NCBI GenBank assembly: GCA_014526335.1
Contig: JACTAT010000009.1
Location: 1,870,446 to 1,934,445, forward strand
DNA from: Chrysaora quinquecirrha
Lineage: Eukaryota > Cnidaria > Scyphozoa > Semaeostomeae > Pelagiidae
Direction: 5' to 3'
DNA: 64,000 nt
Part shown: positions 32,984 through 47,700 of the stretch, in pieces
How the letters are laid out: every line of letters begins with the position of its first letter
Position numbering within the stretch: position 1 is the first letter of the stretch
Translations under genes and position numbers: made by a program
The notes under the pieces: model-generated
Told to the model about the DNA's origin: nothing
What the model saw: the letters and a program-made list of their open reading frames with translations, nothing else
The model's database searches: none

Positions 32984-35900
32984 TAGCAGAAAATGGGGAC
33001 ACTGCACAAAGATTTCGTTGGCAGATTTGAGTTCTACAGGTAAAAATTATATAGGATTGACCCTTGTGATATGTTTCTGTAAGCTTTAGGCAAAAACATT
33101 TCTCAGACAATCCTGGCCATAAGGTGTTGCGAAAAAAGTGAGTTTCCTTCATTTTGTCACTCACTTCAGAAAAACAGCCTAATTTTGAAAATCCCCCCTC
33201 CCCCCATTTCAATGTTGTTTCATTATGAAGTACAGTAATGGAAAATGACGGAATTTAAGAAATATCAACAAACAACATTGAGTTGGGGGGAAGGGGGGTC
33301 CCTAAATAAAATTATTTCTGTTTCTATAGAAATTCTCAACCCTTATGGCCAAGATTGTCTTTGGAAAAGTGTGAAAAGCTCCTTGAAGAGTGTGTGTTCT
33401 AATGCGCATTATAGCCAAGACTTATATTGAATAGGACTCATCAGTCTAAATGGACATTTTCCCCTGCATTAACAACTGTCTCATTCACCACATCAATATT
33501 TTGTGGCCTAGAATGACCAGAATATTGATCCTAATATGCGCGCTCAATTTTGCTGAATTGGCCGGCGAGGTAGCGAGGCTTGAATAACGTACATGCAATT
33601 TTGGCCTGAGCAATTCACTGGCTCTTTGTCTTGTAATGGTTATATTTCGACAATATTCTGTTTCACTCGCGATTTTCTTGTTTTTTGTATATTTATACTT
33701 GTTTCTTCCCCAAGTAAGAAAGATTCTCAACGGGTAACACACGGGTAACGCACGGGTAACGCAACGGGTAACGAAAATTTCTATAAGGCTCAGTACTGAT
33801 TTTCAACGGGTAACACGGGTAACGGCAAATATATTAAAATATTATAGAAATATTTTAATATATTTGCCGTTACCGTGTTACCTGTTGAAAATCAGTACTG
33901 AGCCTTATAGAAATTTTCGTTACCCGTTGCGTTACCCGTGCGTTACCCGTGTGTTACCCGTTGGCAAATGTTTATAATCCTGATTTCGTGCATGAAACTT
34001 TAGGTGAGACCTCAGTATGCAAAATTTCTTAACTTCAAATGAATTTTCACGGTAAGGAGACAGGATAACACTGTTTTGCTGTTGCCTGAAAGGCAACAAG
34101 TCATTAGCTTCATTTGCGACGTTACTTAGTAAATTAACAGAAATTCTAAACCAACTTGAAGTCTAGTCTTATTGGCCATCTGGGGCATATCTTTTCATTC
34201 AAGTTTCCTATCAATCACTAGCTAATTGATGTAAATTTATCACCAAGTGTTAAGAATGCTTCACAACTTCATGAGAGACCAAGTTTCCATAAAAACATCG
34301 AGATATTACGAAATTTGGGTGTATTATTATTTACTCACGGCATCATACTTTCCATCAACAATAAACATGCTGATGTCTATTTCACTAATTTCATCTTTTT
34401 CATGCTAAAAACTTGCGCTTTATTTGATCTGTTGCTGGAAAAGCACAAACTTTAACCCCAATAACTCAGATTTTTGCTACCTAAGGCCCCTCATTTGGTG
34501 CCTATCCTATGCCGTGACGTCAGAATACCAATTCAGACGTCATAGCAGAAAATGGGGACACTGCACAAAGATTTCGTTGGCAGATTTGAGTTCTACAGGT
34601 AAAAATTATATAGGATTGACCCTTGTGATATGTTTCTGTAAGCTTTAGGCAAAAACATTTCTCAGACAATCCTGGCCATAAGGTGTTGCGAAAAAAGTGA
34701 GTTTCCTTCATTTTGTCACTCACTTCAGAAAAAACAGCCTAATTTTGAAAATCCCCCCTCCCCCCATTTCAATGTTGTTTCATTATGAAGTACAGTAATG
34801 GAAAATGACGGAATTTAAGAAATATCAACAAACAACATTGAGTTGGGGGGAAGGGGGGTCCCTAAATAAAATTATTTCTGTTTCTATAGAAATTCTCAAC
34901 CCTTATGGCCAAGATTGTCTTTGGAAAAGTGTGAAAAGCTCCTTGAAGAGTGTGTGTTCTAATGCGCATTATAGCCAAGACTTATATTGAATAGGACTCA
35001 TCAGTCTAAATGGACATTTTCCCCTGCATTAACAACTGTCTCATTCACCACATCAATATTTTGTGGCCTAGAATGACCAGAATATTGATCCTAATATGCG
35101 CGCTCAATTTTGCTGAATTGGCCGGCGAGGTAGCGAGGCTTGAATAACGTACATGCAATTTTGGCCTGAGCAATTCACTGGCTCTTTGTCTTGTAATGGT
35201 TATATTTCGACAATATTCTGTTTCACTCGCGATTTTCTTGTTTTTTGTATATTTATACTTGTTTCTTCCCCAAGTAAGAAAGATTCTCAACAGGTGTAAC
35301 GCACAGGTAACGCAACGGGTAACGAAAATTTCTATAAGGCTCAGTACTGATTTTCAACGGGTAACACGGGTAACGGCAAATATATTAAAATATTATAGAA
35401 ATATTTTAATATATTTGCCGTTACCCGTGTTACCCGTTGAAAATCAGTACTGAGCCTTATAGAAATTTTCGTTACCCGTTGCGTTACCCGTGCGTTACCC
35501 GTGTGTTACCCGTTGGCAAATGTTTATAATCCTGATTTCGTGCATGAAACTTTAGGTGAGACCTCAGTATGCAAAATTTCTTAACTTCAAATGAATTTTC
35601 ACGGTAAGGAGACAGGATAACACTGTTTTGCTGTTGCCTGAAAGGCAACAAGTCATTAGCTTCATTTGCGACGTTACTTAGTAAATTAACAGAAATTCTA
35701 AACCAACTTGAAGTCTAGTCTTATTGGCCATCTGGGGCATATCTTTTCATTCAAGTTTCCTATCAATCACTAGCTAATTGATGTAAATTTATCACCAAGT
35801 GTTAAGAATGCTTCACAACTTCATGAGAGACCAAGTTTCCATAAAAACATCGAGATATTACGAAATTTGGGTGTATTATTATTTACTCACGGCATCATAC

Positions 35901-38900
35901 TTTCCATCAACAATAAACATGCTGATGTCTATTTCACTAATTTCATCTTTTCATGCTAAAACTTGCGCTTTATTTGATCTGTTGCTGGAAAAGCACAAAC
36001 TTTAACCCCAATAACTCAGATTTTTGCTACCTAAGGCCCCTCATTTGGTGCCTATCCTATGCCGTGACGTCAGAATACCAATTCAGACGTCATAGCAGAA
36101 AATGGGGACACTGCACAAAGATTTCGTTGGCAGATTTGAGTTCTACAGGTAAAAATTATATAGGATTGACCCTTGTGATATGTTTCTGTAAGCTTTAGGC
36201 AAAACATTTCTCAGACAATCCTGGCCATTAGGTGTTGCGAAAAAAGTGAGTTTCCTTCATTTTGTCACTCACTTCAGAAAAACAGCCTAATTTTTGAAAA
36301 TCCCCCCCCCCCATTTCAATGTTGTTTCATTATGAAGTACAGTAATGGAAAATGACGGAATTTAAGAAATATCAACAAACAACATTGAGTTGGGGGGAAG
36401 GGGTTCCCTAAATAAAATTATTTCTGTTTCTATAGAAATTCTCAACCCTTATGGCCAAGATTGTCTTTGGAAAAGTGTGAAAAGCTCCTTGAAGAGTGTG
36501 TGTTCTAATGCGCATTATAGCCAAGACTTATATTGAATAGGACTCATCAGTCTAAATGGACATTTTCCCCTGCATTAACAACTGTCTCATTCACCACATC
36601 AATATTTTGTGGCCTAGAATGACCAGAATATTGATCCTAATATGCGCGCTCAATTTTGCTGAATTGGCCGGCGAGGTAGCGAGGCTTGAATAACGTACAT
36701 GCAATTTTGGCCTGAGCAATTCACTGGCTCTTTGTCTTGTAATGGTTATATTTCGACAATATTCTGTTTCACTCGCGATTTTCTTGTTTTTTGTATATTT
36801 ATACTTGTTTCTTCCCCAAGTAAGAAAGATTCTCAACAGGTAACACTGGTAACGAAAATTTTATAAGGTAACGCACAGGTAACGGCAAATATATTAAAAT
36901 ATTATAGAAATATTTTAATATATTTGCCGTTACCGTGTTACCGTTGAAAATCAGTACTGAATATTATAGAAATTTTCGTTACCTGTTGCGTTACCTGTTG
37001 TTACCTGTGTGTTACCCGTTGGCAAATGTTTATAATCCTGATTTCGTGCATGAAACTTTAGGTGAGACCTCAGTATGCAAAATTTCTTAACTTCAAATGA
37101 ATTTTCACGGTAAGGAGACAGGATAACACTGTTTTGCTGTTGCCTGAAAGGCAACAAGTCATTAGCTTCATTTGCGACGTTACTTAGTAAATTAACAGAA
37201 ATTCTAAACCAACTTGAAGTCTAGTCTTATTGGCCATCTGGGGCATATCTTTTCATTCAAGTTTCCTATCAATCACTAGCTAATTGATGTAAATTTATCA
37301 CCAAGTGTTAAGAATGCTTCACAACTTCATGAGAGACCAAGTTTCCATAAAAACATCGAGATATTACGAAATTTGGGTGTATTATTATTTACTCACGGCA
37401 TCATACTTTCCATCAACAATAAACATGCTGATGTCTATTTCACTAATTTCATCTTTTCATGCTAAAACTTGCGCTTTATTTGATCTGTTGCTGGAAAAGC
37501 ACAAACTTTAACCCCAATAACTCAGATTTTTGCTACCTAAGGCCCCTCATTTGGTGCCTATCCTATGCCGTGACGTCAGAATACCAATTCAGACGTCATA
37601 GCAGAAAATGGGGACACTGCACAAAGATTTCGTTGGCAGATTTGAGTTCTACAGGTAAAAATTATATAGGATTGACCCTTGTGATATGTTTCTGTAAGCT
37701 TTAGGCAAAACATTTCTCAGACAATCCTGGCCATTAGGTGTTGCGAAAAAAGTGAGTTTCCTTCATTTTGTCACTCACTTCAGAAAAAACAGCCTAATTT
37801 TTGAAAATCCCCCCTCCCCCCATTTCAATGTTGTTTCATTATGAAGTACAGTAATGGAAAATGACGGAATTTAAGAAATATCAACAAACAACATTGAGTT
37901 GGGGGGAAGGGGGGTCCCTAAATAAAATTATTTCTGTTTCTATAGAAATTCTCAACCCTTATGGCCAAGATTGTCTTTGGAAAAGTGTGAAAAGCTCCTT
38001 GAAGAGTGTGTGTTCTAATGCGCATTATAGCCAAGACTTATATTGAATAGGACTCATCAGTCTAAATGGACATTTTCCCCTGCATTAACAACTGTCTCAT
38101 TCACCACATCAATATTTTGTGGCCTAGAATGACCAGAATATTGATCCTAATATGCGCGCTCAATTTTGCTGAATTGGCCGGCGAGGTAGCGAGGCTTGAA
38201 TAACGTACATGCAATTTTGGCCTGAGCAATTCACTGGCTCTTTGTCTTGTAATGGTTATATTTCGACAATATTCTGTTTCACTCGCGATTTTCTTGTTTT
38301 TTGTATATTTATACTTGTTTCTTCCCCAAGTAAGAAAGATTCTCAACAGGTAACACACAGGTAACGCACAGGTAACTGATTTTCAACAGGTAACAGGTAA
38401 CGGCAAATATATTAAAATATTATAGAAATATTTTAATATATTTGCCGTTACCCGTGTTACCTGTTGAAAATCAGTACTGAGCCTTATAGAAATTTTCGTT
38501 ACCTGTTAATATGTGCGTTACCTGTGTGTTACCCGTTGGCAAATGTTTATAATCCTGATTTCGTGCATGAAACTTTAGGTGAGACCTCAGTATGCAAAAT
38601 TTCTTAACTTCAAATGAATTTTCACGGTAAGGAGACAGGATAACACTGTTTTGCTGTTGCCTGAAAGGCAACAAGTCATTAGCTTCATTTGCGACGTTAC
38701 TTAGTAAATTAACAGAAATTCTAAACCAACTTGAAGTCTAGTCTTATTGGCCATCTGGGGCATATCTTTTCATTCAAGTTTCCTATCAATCACTAGCTAA
38801 TTGATGTAAATTTATCACCAAGTGTTAAGAATGCTTCACAACTTCATGAGAGACCAAGTTTCCATAAAAACATCGAGATATTACGAAATTTGGGTGTATT

Positions 38901-41900
38901 ATTATTTACTCACGGCATCATACTTTCCATCAACAATAAACATGCTGATGTCTATTTCACTAATTTCATCTTTTTCATGCTAAAAAACTTGCGCTTTATT
39001 TGATCTGTTGCTGGAAAAGCACAAACTTTAACCCCAATAACTCAGATTTTTGCTACCTAAGGCCCCTCATTTGGTGCCTATCCTATGCCGTGACGTCAGA
39101 ATACCAATTCAGACGTCATAGCAGAAAATGGGGACACTGCACAAAGATTTCGTTGGCAGATTTGAGTTCTACAGGTAAAAATTATATAGGATTGACCCTT
39201 GTGATATGTTTCTGTAAGCTTTAGGCAAAAACATTTCTCAGACAATCCTGGCCATTAGGTGTTGCGAAAAAAGTGAGTTTCCTTCATTTTGTCACTCACT
39301 TCAGAAAAAACAGCCTAATTTTTGAAAATCCCCCCCCTCCCCCCATTTCAATGTTGTTTCATTATGAAGTACAGTAATGGAAAATGACGGAATTTAAGAA
39401 ATATCAACAAACAACATTGAGTTGGGGGGAAGGGGGGTCCCTAAATAAAATTATTTCTGTTTCTATAGAAATTCTCAACCCTTATGGCCAAGATTGTCTT
39501 TGGAAAAGTGTGAAAAGCTCCTTGAAGAGTGTGTGTTCTAATGCGCATTATAGCCAAGACTTATATTGAATAGGACTCATCAGTCTAAATGGACATTTTC
39601 CCCTGCATTAACAACTGTCTCATTCACCACATCAATATTTTGTGGCCTAGAATGACCAGAATATTGATCCTAATATGCGCGCTCAATTTTGCTGAATTGG
39701 CCGGCGAGGTAGCGAGGCTTGAATAACGTACATGCAATTTTGGCCTGAGCAATTCACTGGCTCTTTGTCTTGTAATGGTTATATTTCGACAATATTCTGT
39801 TTCACTCGCGATTTTCTTGTTTTTTGTATATTTATACTTGTTTCTTCCCCAAGTAAGAAAGATTCTCAACAGGTAACACACAGGTAACGCACAGGTAACG
39901 CAACGGGTAACGAAAATTTCTATAAGGCTCAGTACTGATTTTCAACGGGTAACACGGGTAACGGCAAATATATTAAAATATTATAGAAATATTTTAATAT
40001 ATTTGCCGTTACCCGTGTTACCCGTTGAAAATCAGTACTGAGCCTTATAGAAATTTTCGTTACCCGTTGCGTTACCCGTGCGTTACCCGTGTGTTACCCG
40101 TTGGCAAATGTTTATAATCCTGATTTCGTGCATGAAACTTTAGGTGAGACCTCAGTATGCAAAATTTCTTAACTTCAAATGAATTTTCACGGTAAGGAGA
40201 CAGGATAACACTGTTTTGCTGTTGCCTGAAAGGCAACAAGTCATTAGCTTCATTTGCGACGTTACTTAGTAAATTAACAGAAATTCTAAACCAACTTGAA
40301 GTCTAGTCTTATTGGCCATCTGGGGCATATCTTTTCATTCAAGTTTCCTATCAATCACTAGCTAATTGATGTAAATTTATCACCAAGTGTTAAGAATGCT
40401 TCACAACTTCATGAGAGACCAAGTTTCCATAAAAACATCGAGATATTACGAAATTTGGGTGTATTATTATTTACTCACGGCATCATACTTTCCATCAACA
40501 ATAAACATGCTGATGTCTATTTCACTAATTTCATCTTTTCATGCTAAAACTTGCGCTTTATTTGATCTGTTGCTGGAAAAGCACAAACTTTAACCCCAAT
40601 AACTCAGATTTTTGCTACCTAAGGCCCCTCATTTGGTGCCTATCCTATGCCGTGACGTCAGAATACCAATTCAGACGTCATAGCAGAAAATGGGGACACT
40701 GCACAAAGATTTCGTTGGCAGATTTGAGTTCTACAGGTAAAAATTATATAGGATTGACCCTTGTGATATGTTTCTGTAAGCTTTAGGCAAAACATTTCTC
40801 AGACAATCCTGGCCATTAGGTGTTGCGAAAAAAGTGAGTTTCCTTCATTTTGTCACTCACTTCAGAAAAAACAGCCTAATTTTTGAAAATCCCCCCTCCC
40901 CCCATTTCAATGTTGTTTCATTATGAAGTACAGTAATGGAAAATGACGGAATTTAAGAAATATCAACAAACAACATTGAGTTGGGGGGAAGGGGGGTCCC
41001 TAAATAAAATTATTTCTGTTTCTATAGAAATTCTCAACCCTTATGGCCAAGATTGTCTTTGGAAAAGTGTGAAAAGCTCCTTGAAGAGTGTGTGTTCTAA
41101 TGCGCATTATAGCCAAGACTTATATTGAATAGGACTCATCAGTCTAAATGGACATTTTCCCCTGCATTAACAACTGTCTCATTCACCACATCAATATTTT
41201 GTGGCCTAGAATGACCAGAATATTGATCCTAATATGCGCGCTCAATTTTGCTGAATTGGCCGGCGAGGTAGCGAGGCTTGAATAACGTACATGCAATTTT
41301 GGCCTGAGCAATTCACTGGCTCTTTGTCTTGTAATGGTTATATTTCGACAATATTCTGTTTCACTCGCGATTTTCTTGTTTTTTGTATATTTATACTTGT
41401 TTCTTCCCCAAGTAACGAAAGATTCTAACAGGCTCAGTACTGGTAACGCAGGTAACACAGGTAACGGCAAATATATTAAAATATTATAGAAATATTTTAA
41501 TATATTTGCCGTTACCGTGTTATATGTTGAAAATCAGTACTGAGCCTTATAGAAATTTCGTTACCGTTGCGTTACCCGTGCGTTACCCGTGTGTTACCCG
41601 TTGGCAAATGTTTATAATCCTGATTTCGTGCATGAAACTTTAGGTGAGACCTCAGTATGCAAAATTTCTTAACTTCAAATGAATTTTCACGGTAAGGAGA
41701 CAGGATAACACTGTTTTGCTGTTGCCTGAAAGGCAACAAGTCATTAGCTTCATTTGCGACGTTACTTAGTAAATTAACAGAAATTCTAAACCAACTTGAA
41801 GTCTAGTCTTATTGGCCATCTGGGGCATATCTTTTCATTCAAGTTTCCTATCAATCACTAGCTAATTGATGTAAATTTATCACCAAGTGTTAAGAATGCT

Positions 41901-44487
41901 TCACAACTTCATGAGAGACCAAGTTTCCATAAAAACATCGAGATATTACGAAATTTGGGTGTATTATTATTTACTCACGGCATCATACTTTCCATCAACA
42001 ATAAACATGCTGATGTCTATTTCACTAATTTCATCTTTTTCATGCTAAAAACTTGCGCTTTATTTGATCTGTTGCTGGAAAAGCACAAACTTTAACCCCA
42101 ATAACTCAGATTTTTGCTACCTAAGGCCCCTCATTTGGTGCCTATCCTATGCCGTGACGTCAGAATACCAATTCAGACGTCATAGCAGAAAATGGGGACA
42201 CTGCACAAAGATTTCGTTGGCAGATTTGAGTTCTACAGGTAAAAATTATATAGGATTGACCCTTGTGATATGTTTCTGTAAGCTTTAGGCAAAAACATTT
42301 CTCAGACAATCCTGGCCATAAGGTGTTGCGAAAAAAGTGAGTTTCCTTCATTTTGTCACTCACTTCAGAAAAAACAGCCTAATTTTGAAAATCCCCCCTC
42401 CCCCCATTTCAATGTTGTTTCATTATGAAGTACAGTAATGGAAAATGACGGAATTTAAGAAATATCAACAAACAACATTGAGTTGGGGGGAAGGGGGGTC
42501 CCTAAATAAAATTATTTCTGTTTCTATAGAAATTCTCAACCCTTATGGCCAAGATTGTCTTTGGAAAAGTGTGAAAAGCTCCTTGAAGAGTGTGTGTTCT
42601 AATGCGCATTATAGCCAAGACTTATATTGAATAGGACTCATCAGTCTAAATGGACATTTTCCCCTGCATTAACAACTGTCTCATTCACCACATCAATATT
42701 TTGTGGCCTAGAATGACCAGAATATTGATCCTAATATGCGCGCTCAATTTTGCTGAATTGGCCGGCGAGGTAGCGAGGCTTGAATAACGTACATGCAATT
42801 TTGGCCTGAGCAATTCACTGGCTCTTTGTCTTGTAATGGTTATATTTCGACAATATTCTGTTTCACTCGCGATTTTCTTGTTTTTTGTATATTTATACTT
42901 GTTTCTTCCCCAAGTAAGAAAGATTCTCAACAGGTAACACACAGGTAACGCACAGGTAACGCAACAGGTAACGAAAATTTCTATAAGGCTCAGTACTGAT
43001 TTTCAACAGGTAACACGGGTAACGGCAAATATATTAAAATATTATAGAAATATTTTAATATATTTGCCGTTACCGTGTTACCTGTTGAAAATCAGTACTG
43101 AGCCTTATAGAAATTTTCGTTACCCGTTGCGTTACCCGTGCGTTACCCGTGTGTTACCCGTTGGCAAATGTTTATAATCCTGATTTCGTGCATGAAACTT
43201 TAGGTGAGACCTCAGTATGCAAAATTTCTTAACTTCAAATGAATTTTCACGGTAAGGAGACAGGATAACACTGTTTTGCTGTTGCCTGAAAGGCAACAAG
43301 TCATTAGCTTCATTTGCGACGTTACTTAGTAAATTAACAGAAATTCTAAACCAACTTGAAGTCTAGTCTTATTGGCCATCTGGGGCATATCTTTTCATTC
43401 AAGTTTCCTATCAATCACTAGCTAATTGATGTAAATTTATCACCAAGTGTTAAGAATGCTTCACAACTTCATGAGAGACCAAGTTTCCATAAAAACATCG
43501 AGATATTACGAAATTTGGGTGTATTATTATTTACTCACGGCATCATACTTTCCATCAACAATAAACATGCTGATGTCTATTTCACTAATTTCATCTTTTT
43601 CATGCTAAAAACTTGCGCTTTATTTGATCTGTTGCTGGAAAAGCACAAACTTTAACCCCAATAACTCAGATTTTTGCTACCTAAGGCCCCTCATTTGGTG
43701 CCTATCCTATGCCGTGACGTCAGAATACCAATTCAGACGTCATAGCAGAAAATGGGGACACTGCACAAAGATTTCGTTGGCAGATTTGAGTTCTACAGGT
43801 AAAAATTATATAGGATTGACCCTTGTGATATGTTTCTGTAAGCTTTAGGCAAAACATTTCTCAGACAATCCTGGCCATTAGGTGTTGCGAAAAAAGTGAG
43901 TTTCCTTCATTTTGTCACTCACTTCAGAAAAAACAGCCTAATTTTTGAAAATCCCCCCTCCCCCCATTTCAATGTTGTTTCATTATGAAGTACAGTAATG
44001 GAAAATGACGGAATTTAAGAAATATCAACAAACAACATTGAGTTGGGGGGAAGGGGGGTCCCTAAATAAAATTATTTCTGTTTCTATAGAAATTCTCAAC
44101 CCTTATGGCCAAGATTGTCTTTGGAAAAGTGTGAAAAGCTCCTTGAAGAGTGTGTGTTCTAATGCGCATTATAGCCAAGACTTATATTGAATAGGACTCA
44201 TCAGTCTAAATGGACATTTTCCCCTGCATTAACAACTGTCTCATTCACCACATCAATATTTTGTGGCCTAGAATGACCAGAATATTGATCCTAATATGCG
44301 CGCTCAATTTTGCTGAATTGGCCGGCGAGGTAGCGAGGCTTGAATAACGTACATGCAATTTTGGCCTGAGCAATTCACTGGCTCTTTGTCTTGTAATGGT
44401 TATATTTCGACAATATTCTGTTTCACTCGCGATTTTCTTGTTTTTTGTATATTTATACTTGTTTCTTCCCCAAGTAAGAAAGATTCT

Positions 44488-44724
44488 CAACGGGTAACAC
44501 ACGGGTAACGCACGGGTAACGCAACGGGTAACGAAAATTTCTATAAGGCTCAGTACTGATTTTCAACGGGTAACACGGGTAACGGCAAATATATTAAAAT
44601 ATTATAGAAATATTTTAATATATTTGCCGTTACCCGTGTTACCCGTTGAAAATCAGTACTGAGCCTTATAGAAATTTTCGTTACCCGTTGCGTTACCCGT
44701 GCGTTACCCGTGTGTTACCCGTTG
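44488..44724. repeat. Perfect hairpin, 116-bp arms, 5-base loop (unit 11)
   Basis: The left arm 44488-44603 and right arm 44609-44724 are exact complements by eye, around the loop ATAGA. Each arm carries six copies of ACGGGTAAC, four outer and two inner, plus the block CTATAAGGCTCAGTACTG and an AT-rich tip (AATATATTAAAATATT). The same hairpin lies near 30672-30906, 33729-33963, 39869-40104, 42929-43164, 46053-46288, 47613-47848 and 50680-50916. Shortened or damaged forms lie near 29135-29345, 32233-32406, 35288-35516, 36836-37021, 38345-38539, 41428-41603 and 49175-49352. Confidence 0.97.
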
Positions 44725-47700
44725 GCAAATGTTTATAATCCTGATTTCGTGCATGAAACTTTAGGTGAGACCTCAGTATGCAAAATTTCTTAACTTCAAA
44801 TGAATTTTCACGGTAAGGAGACAGGATAACACTGTTTTGCTGTTGCCTGAAAGGCAACAAGTCATTAGCTTCATTTGCGACGTTACTTAGTAAATTAACA
44901 GAAATTCTAAACCAACTTGAAGTCTAGTCTTATTGGCCATCTGGGGCATATCTTTTCATTCAAGTTTCCTATCAATCACTAGCTAATTGATGTAAATTTA
45001 TCACCAAGTGTTAAGAATGCTTCACAACTTCATGAGAGACCAAGTTTCCATAAAAACATCGAGATATTACGAAATTTGGGTGTATTATTATTTACTCACG
45101 GCATCATACTTTCCATCAACAATAAACATGCTGATGTCTATTTCACTAATTTCATCTTTTCATGCTAAAACTTGCGCTTTATTTGATCTGTTGCTGGAAA
45201 AGCACAAACTTTAACCCCAATAACTCAGATTTTTGCTACCTAAGGCCCCTCATTTGGTGCCTATCCTATGCCGTGACGTCAGAATACCAATTCAGACGTC
45301 ATAGCAGAAAATGGGGACACTGCACAAAGATTTCGTTGGCAGATTTGAGTTCTACAGGTAAAAATTATATAGGATTGACCCTTGTGATATGTTTCTGTAA
45401 GCTTTAGGCAAAAACATTTCTCAGACAATCCTGGCCATTAGGTGTTGCGAAAAAAAGTGAGTTTCCTTCATTTTGTCACTCACTTCAGAAAAAACAGCCT
45501 AATTTTTGAAAATCCCCCCCCTCCCCCCATTTCAATGTTGTTTCATTATGAAGTACAGTAATGGAAAATGACGGAATTTAAGAAATATCAACAAACAACA
45601 TTGAGTTGGGGGGAAGGGGGGTCCCTAAATAAAATTATTTCTGTTTCTATAGAAATTCTCAACCCTTATGGCCAAGATTGTCTTTGGAAAAGTGTGAAAA
45701 GCTCCTTGAAGAGTGTGTGTTCTAATGCGCATTATAGCCAAGACTTATATTGAATAGGACTCATCAGTCTAAATGGACATTTTCCCCTGCATTAACAACT
45801 GTCTCATTCACCACATCAATATTTTGTGGCCTAGAATGACCAGAATATTGATCCTAATATGCGCGCTCAATTTTGCTGAATTGGCCGGCGAGGTAGCGAG
45901 GCTTGAATAACGTACATGCAATTTTGGCCTGAGCAATTCACTGGCTCTTTGTCTTGTAATGGTTATATTTCGACAATATTCTGTTTCACTCGCGATTTTC
46001 TTGTTTTTTGTATATTTATACTTGTTTCTTCCCCAAGTAAGAAAGATTCTCAACAGGTAACACACAGGTAACGCACAGGTAACGCAACAGGTAACGAAAA
46101 TTTCTATAAGGCTCAGTACTGATTTTCAACGGGTAACACGGGTAACGGCAAATATATTAAAATATTATAGAAATATTTTAATATATTTGCCGTTACCTGT
46201 GTTACCTGTTGAAAATCAGTACTGAGCCTTATAGAAATTTTCGTTACCCGTTGCGTTACCCGTGCGTTACCCGTGTGTTACCCGTTGGCAAATGTTTATA
46301 ATCCTGATTTCGTGCATGAAACTTTAGGTGAGACCTCAGTATGCAAAATTTCTTAACTTCAAATGAATTTTCACGGTAAGGAGACAGGATAACACTGTTT
46401 TGCTGTTGCCTGAAAGGCAACAAGTCATTAGCTTCATTTGCGACGTTACTTAGTAAATTAACAGAAATTCTAAACCAACTTGAAGTCTAGTCTTATTGGC
46501 CATCTGGGGCATATCTTTTCATTCAAGTTTCCTATCAATCACTAGCTAATTGATGTAAATTTATCACCAAGTGTTAAGAATGCTTCACAACTTCATGAGA
46601 GACCAAGTTTCCATAAAAACATCGAGATATTACGAAATTTGGGTGTATTATTATTTACTCACGGCATCATACTTTCCATCAACAATAAACATGCTGATGT
46701 CTATTTCACTAATTTCATCTTTTTCATGCTAAAAACTTGCGCTTTATTTGATCTGTTGCTGGAAAAGCACAAACTTTAACCCCAATAACTCAGATTTTTG
46801 CTACCTAAGGCCCCTCATTTGGTGCCTATCCTATGCCGTGACGTCAGAATACCAATTCAGACGTCATAGCAGAAAATGGGGACACTGCACAAAGATTTCG
46901 TTGGCAGATTTGAGTTCTACAGGTAAAAATTATATAGGATTGACCCTTGTGATATGTTTCTGTAAGCTTTAGGCAAAACATTTCTCAGACAATCCTGGCC
47001 ATAAGGTGTTGCGAAAAAAGTGAGTTTCCTTCATTTTGTCACTCACTTCAGAAAAAACAGCCTAATTTTGAAAATCCCCCCTCCCCCCATTTCAATGTTG
47101 TTTCATTATGAAGTACAGTAATGGAAAATGACGGAATTTAAGAAATATCAACAAACAACATTGAGTTGGGGGGAAGGGGGGTCCCTAAATAAAATTATTT
47201 CTGTTTCTATAGAAATTCTCAACCCTTATGGCCAAGATTGTCTTTGGAAAAGTGTGAAAAGCTCCTTGAAGAGTGTGTGTTCTAATGCGCATTATAGCCA
47301 AGACTTATATTGAATAGGACTCATCAGTCTAAATGGACATTTTCCCCTGCATTAACAACTGTCTCATTCACCACATCAATATTTTGTGGCCTAGAATGAC
47401 CAGAATATTGATCCTAATATGCGCGCTCAATTTTGCTGAATTGGCCGGCGAGGTAGCGAGGCTTGAATAACGTACATGCAATTTTGGCCTGAGCAATTCA
47501 CTGGCTCTTTGTCTTGTAATGGTTATATTTCGACAATATTCTGTTTCACTCGCGATTTTCTTGTTTTTTGTATATTTATACTTGTTTCTTCCCCAAGTAA
47601 GAAAGATTCTCAACAGGTAACACACAGGTAACGCACAGGTAACGCAACGGGTAACGAAAATTTCTATAAGGCTCAGTACTGATTTTCAACGGGTAACACG

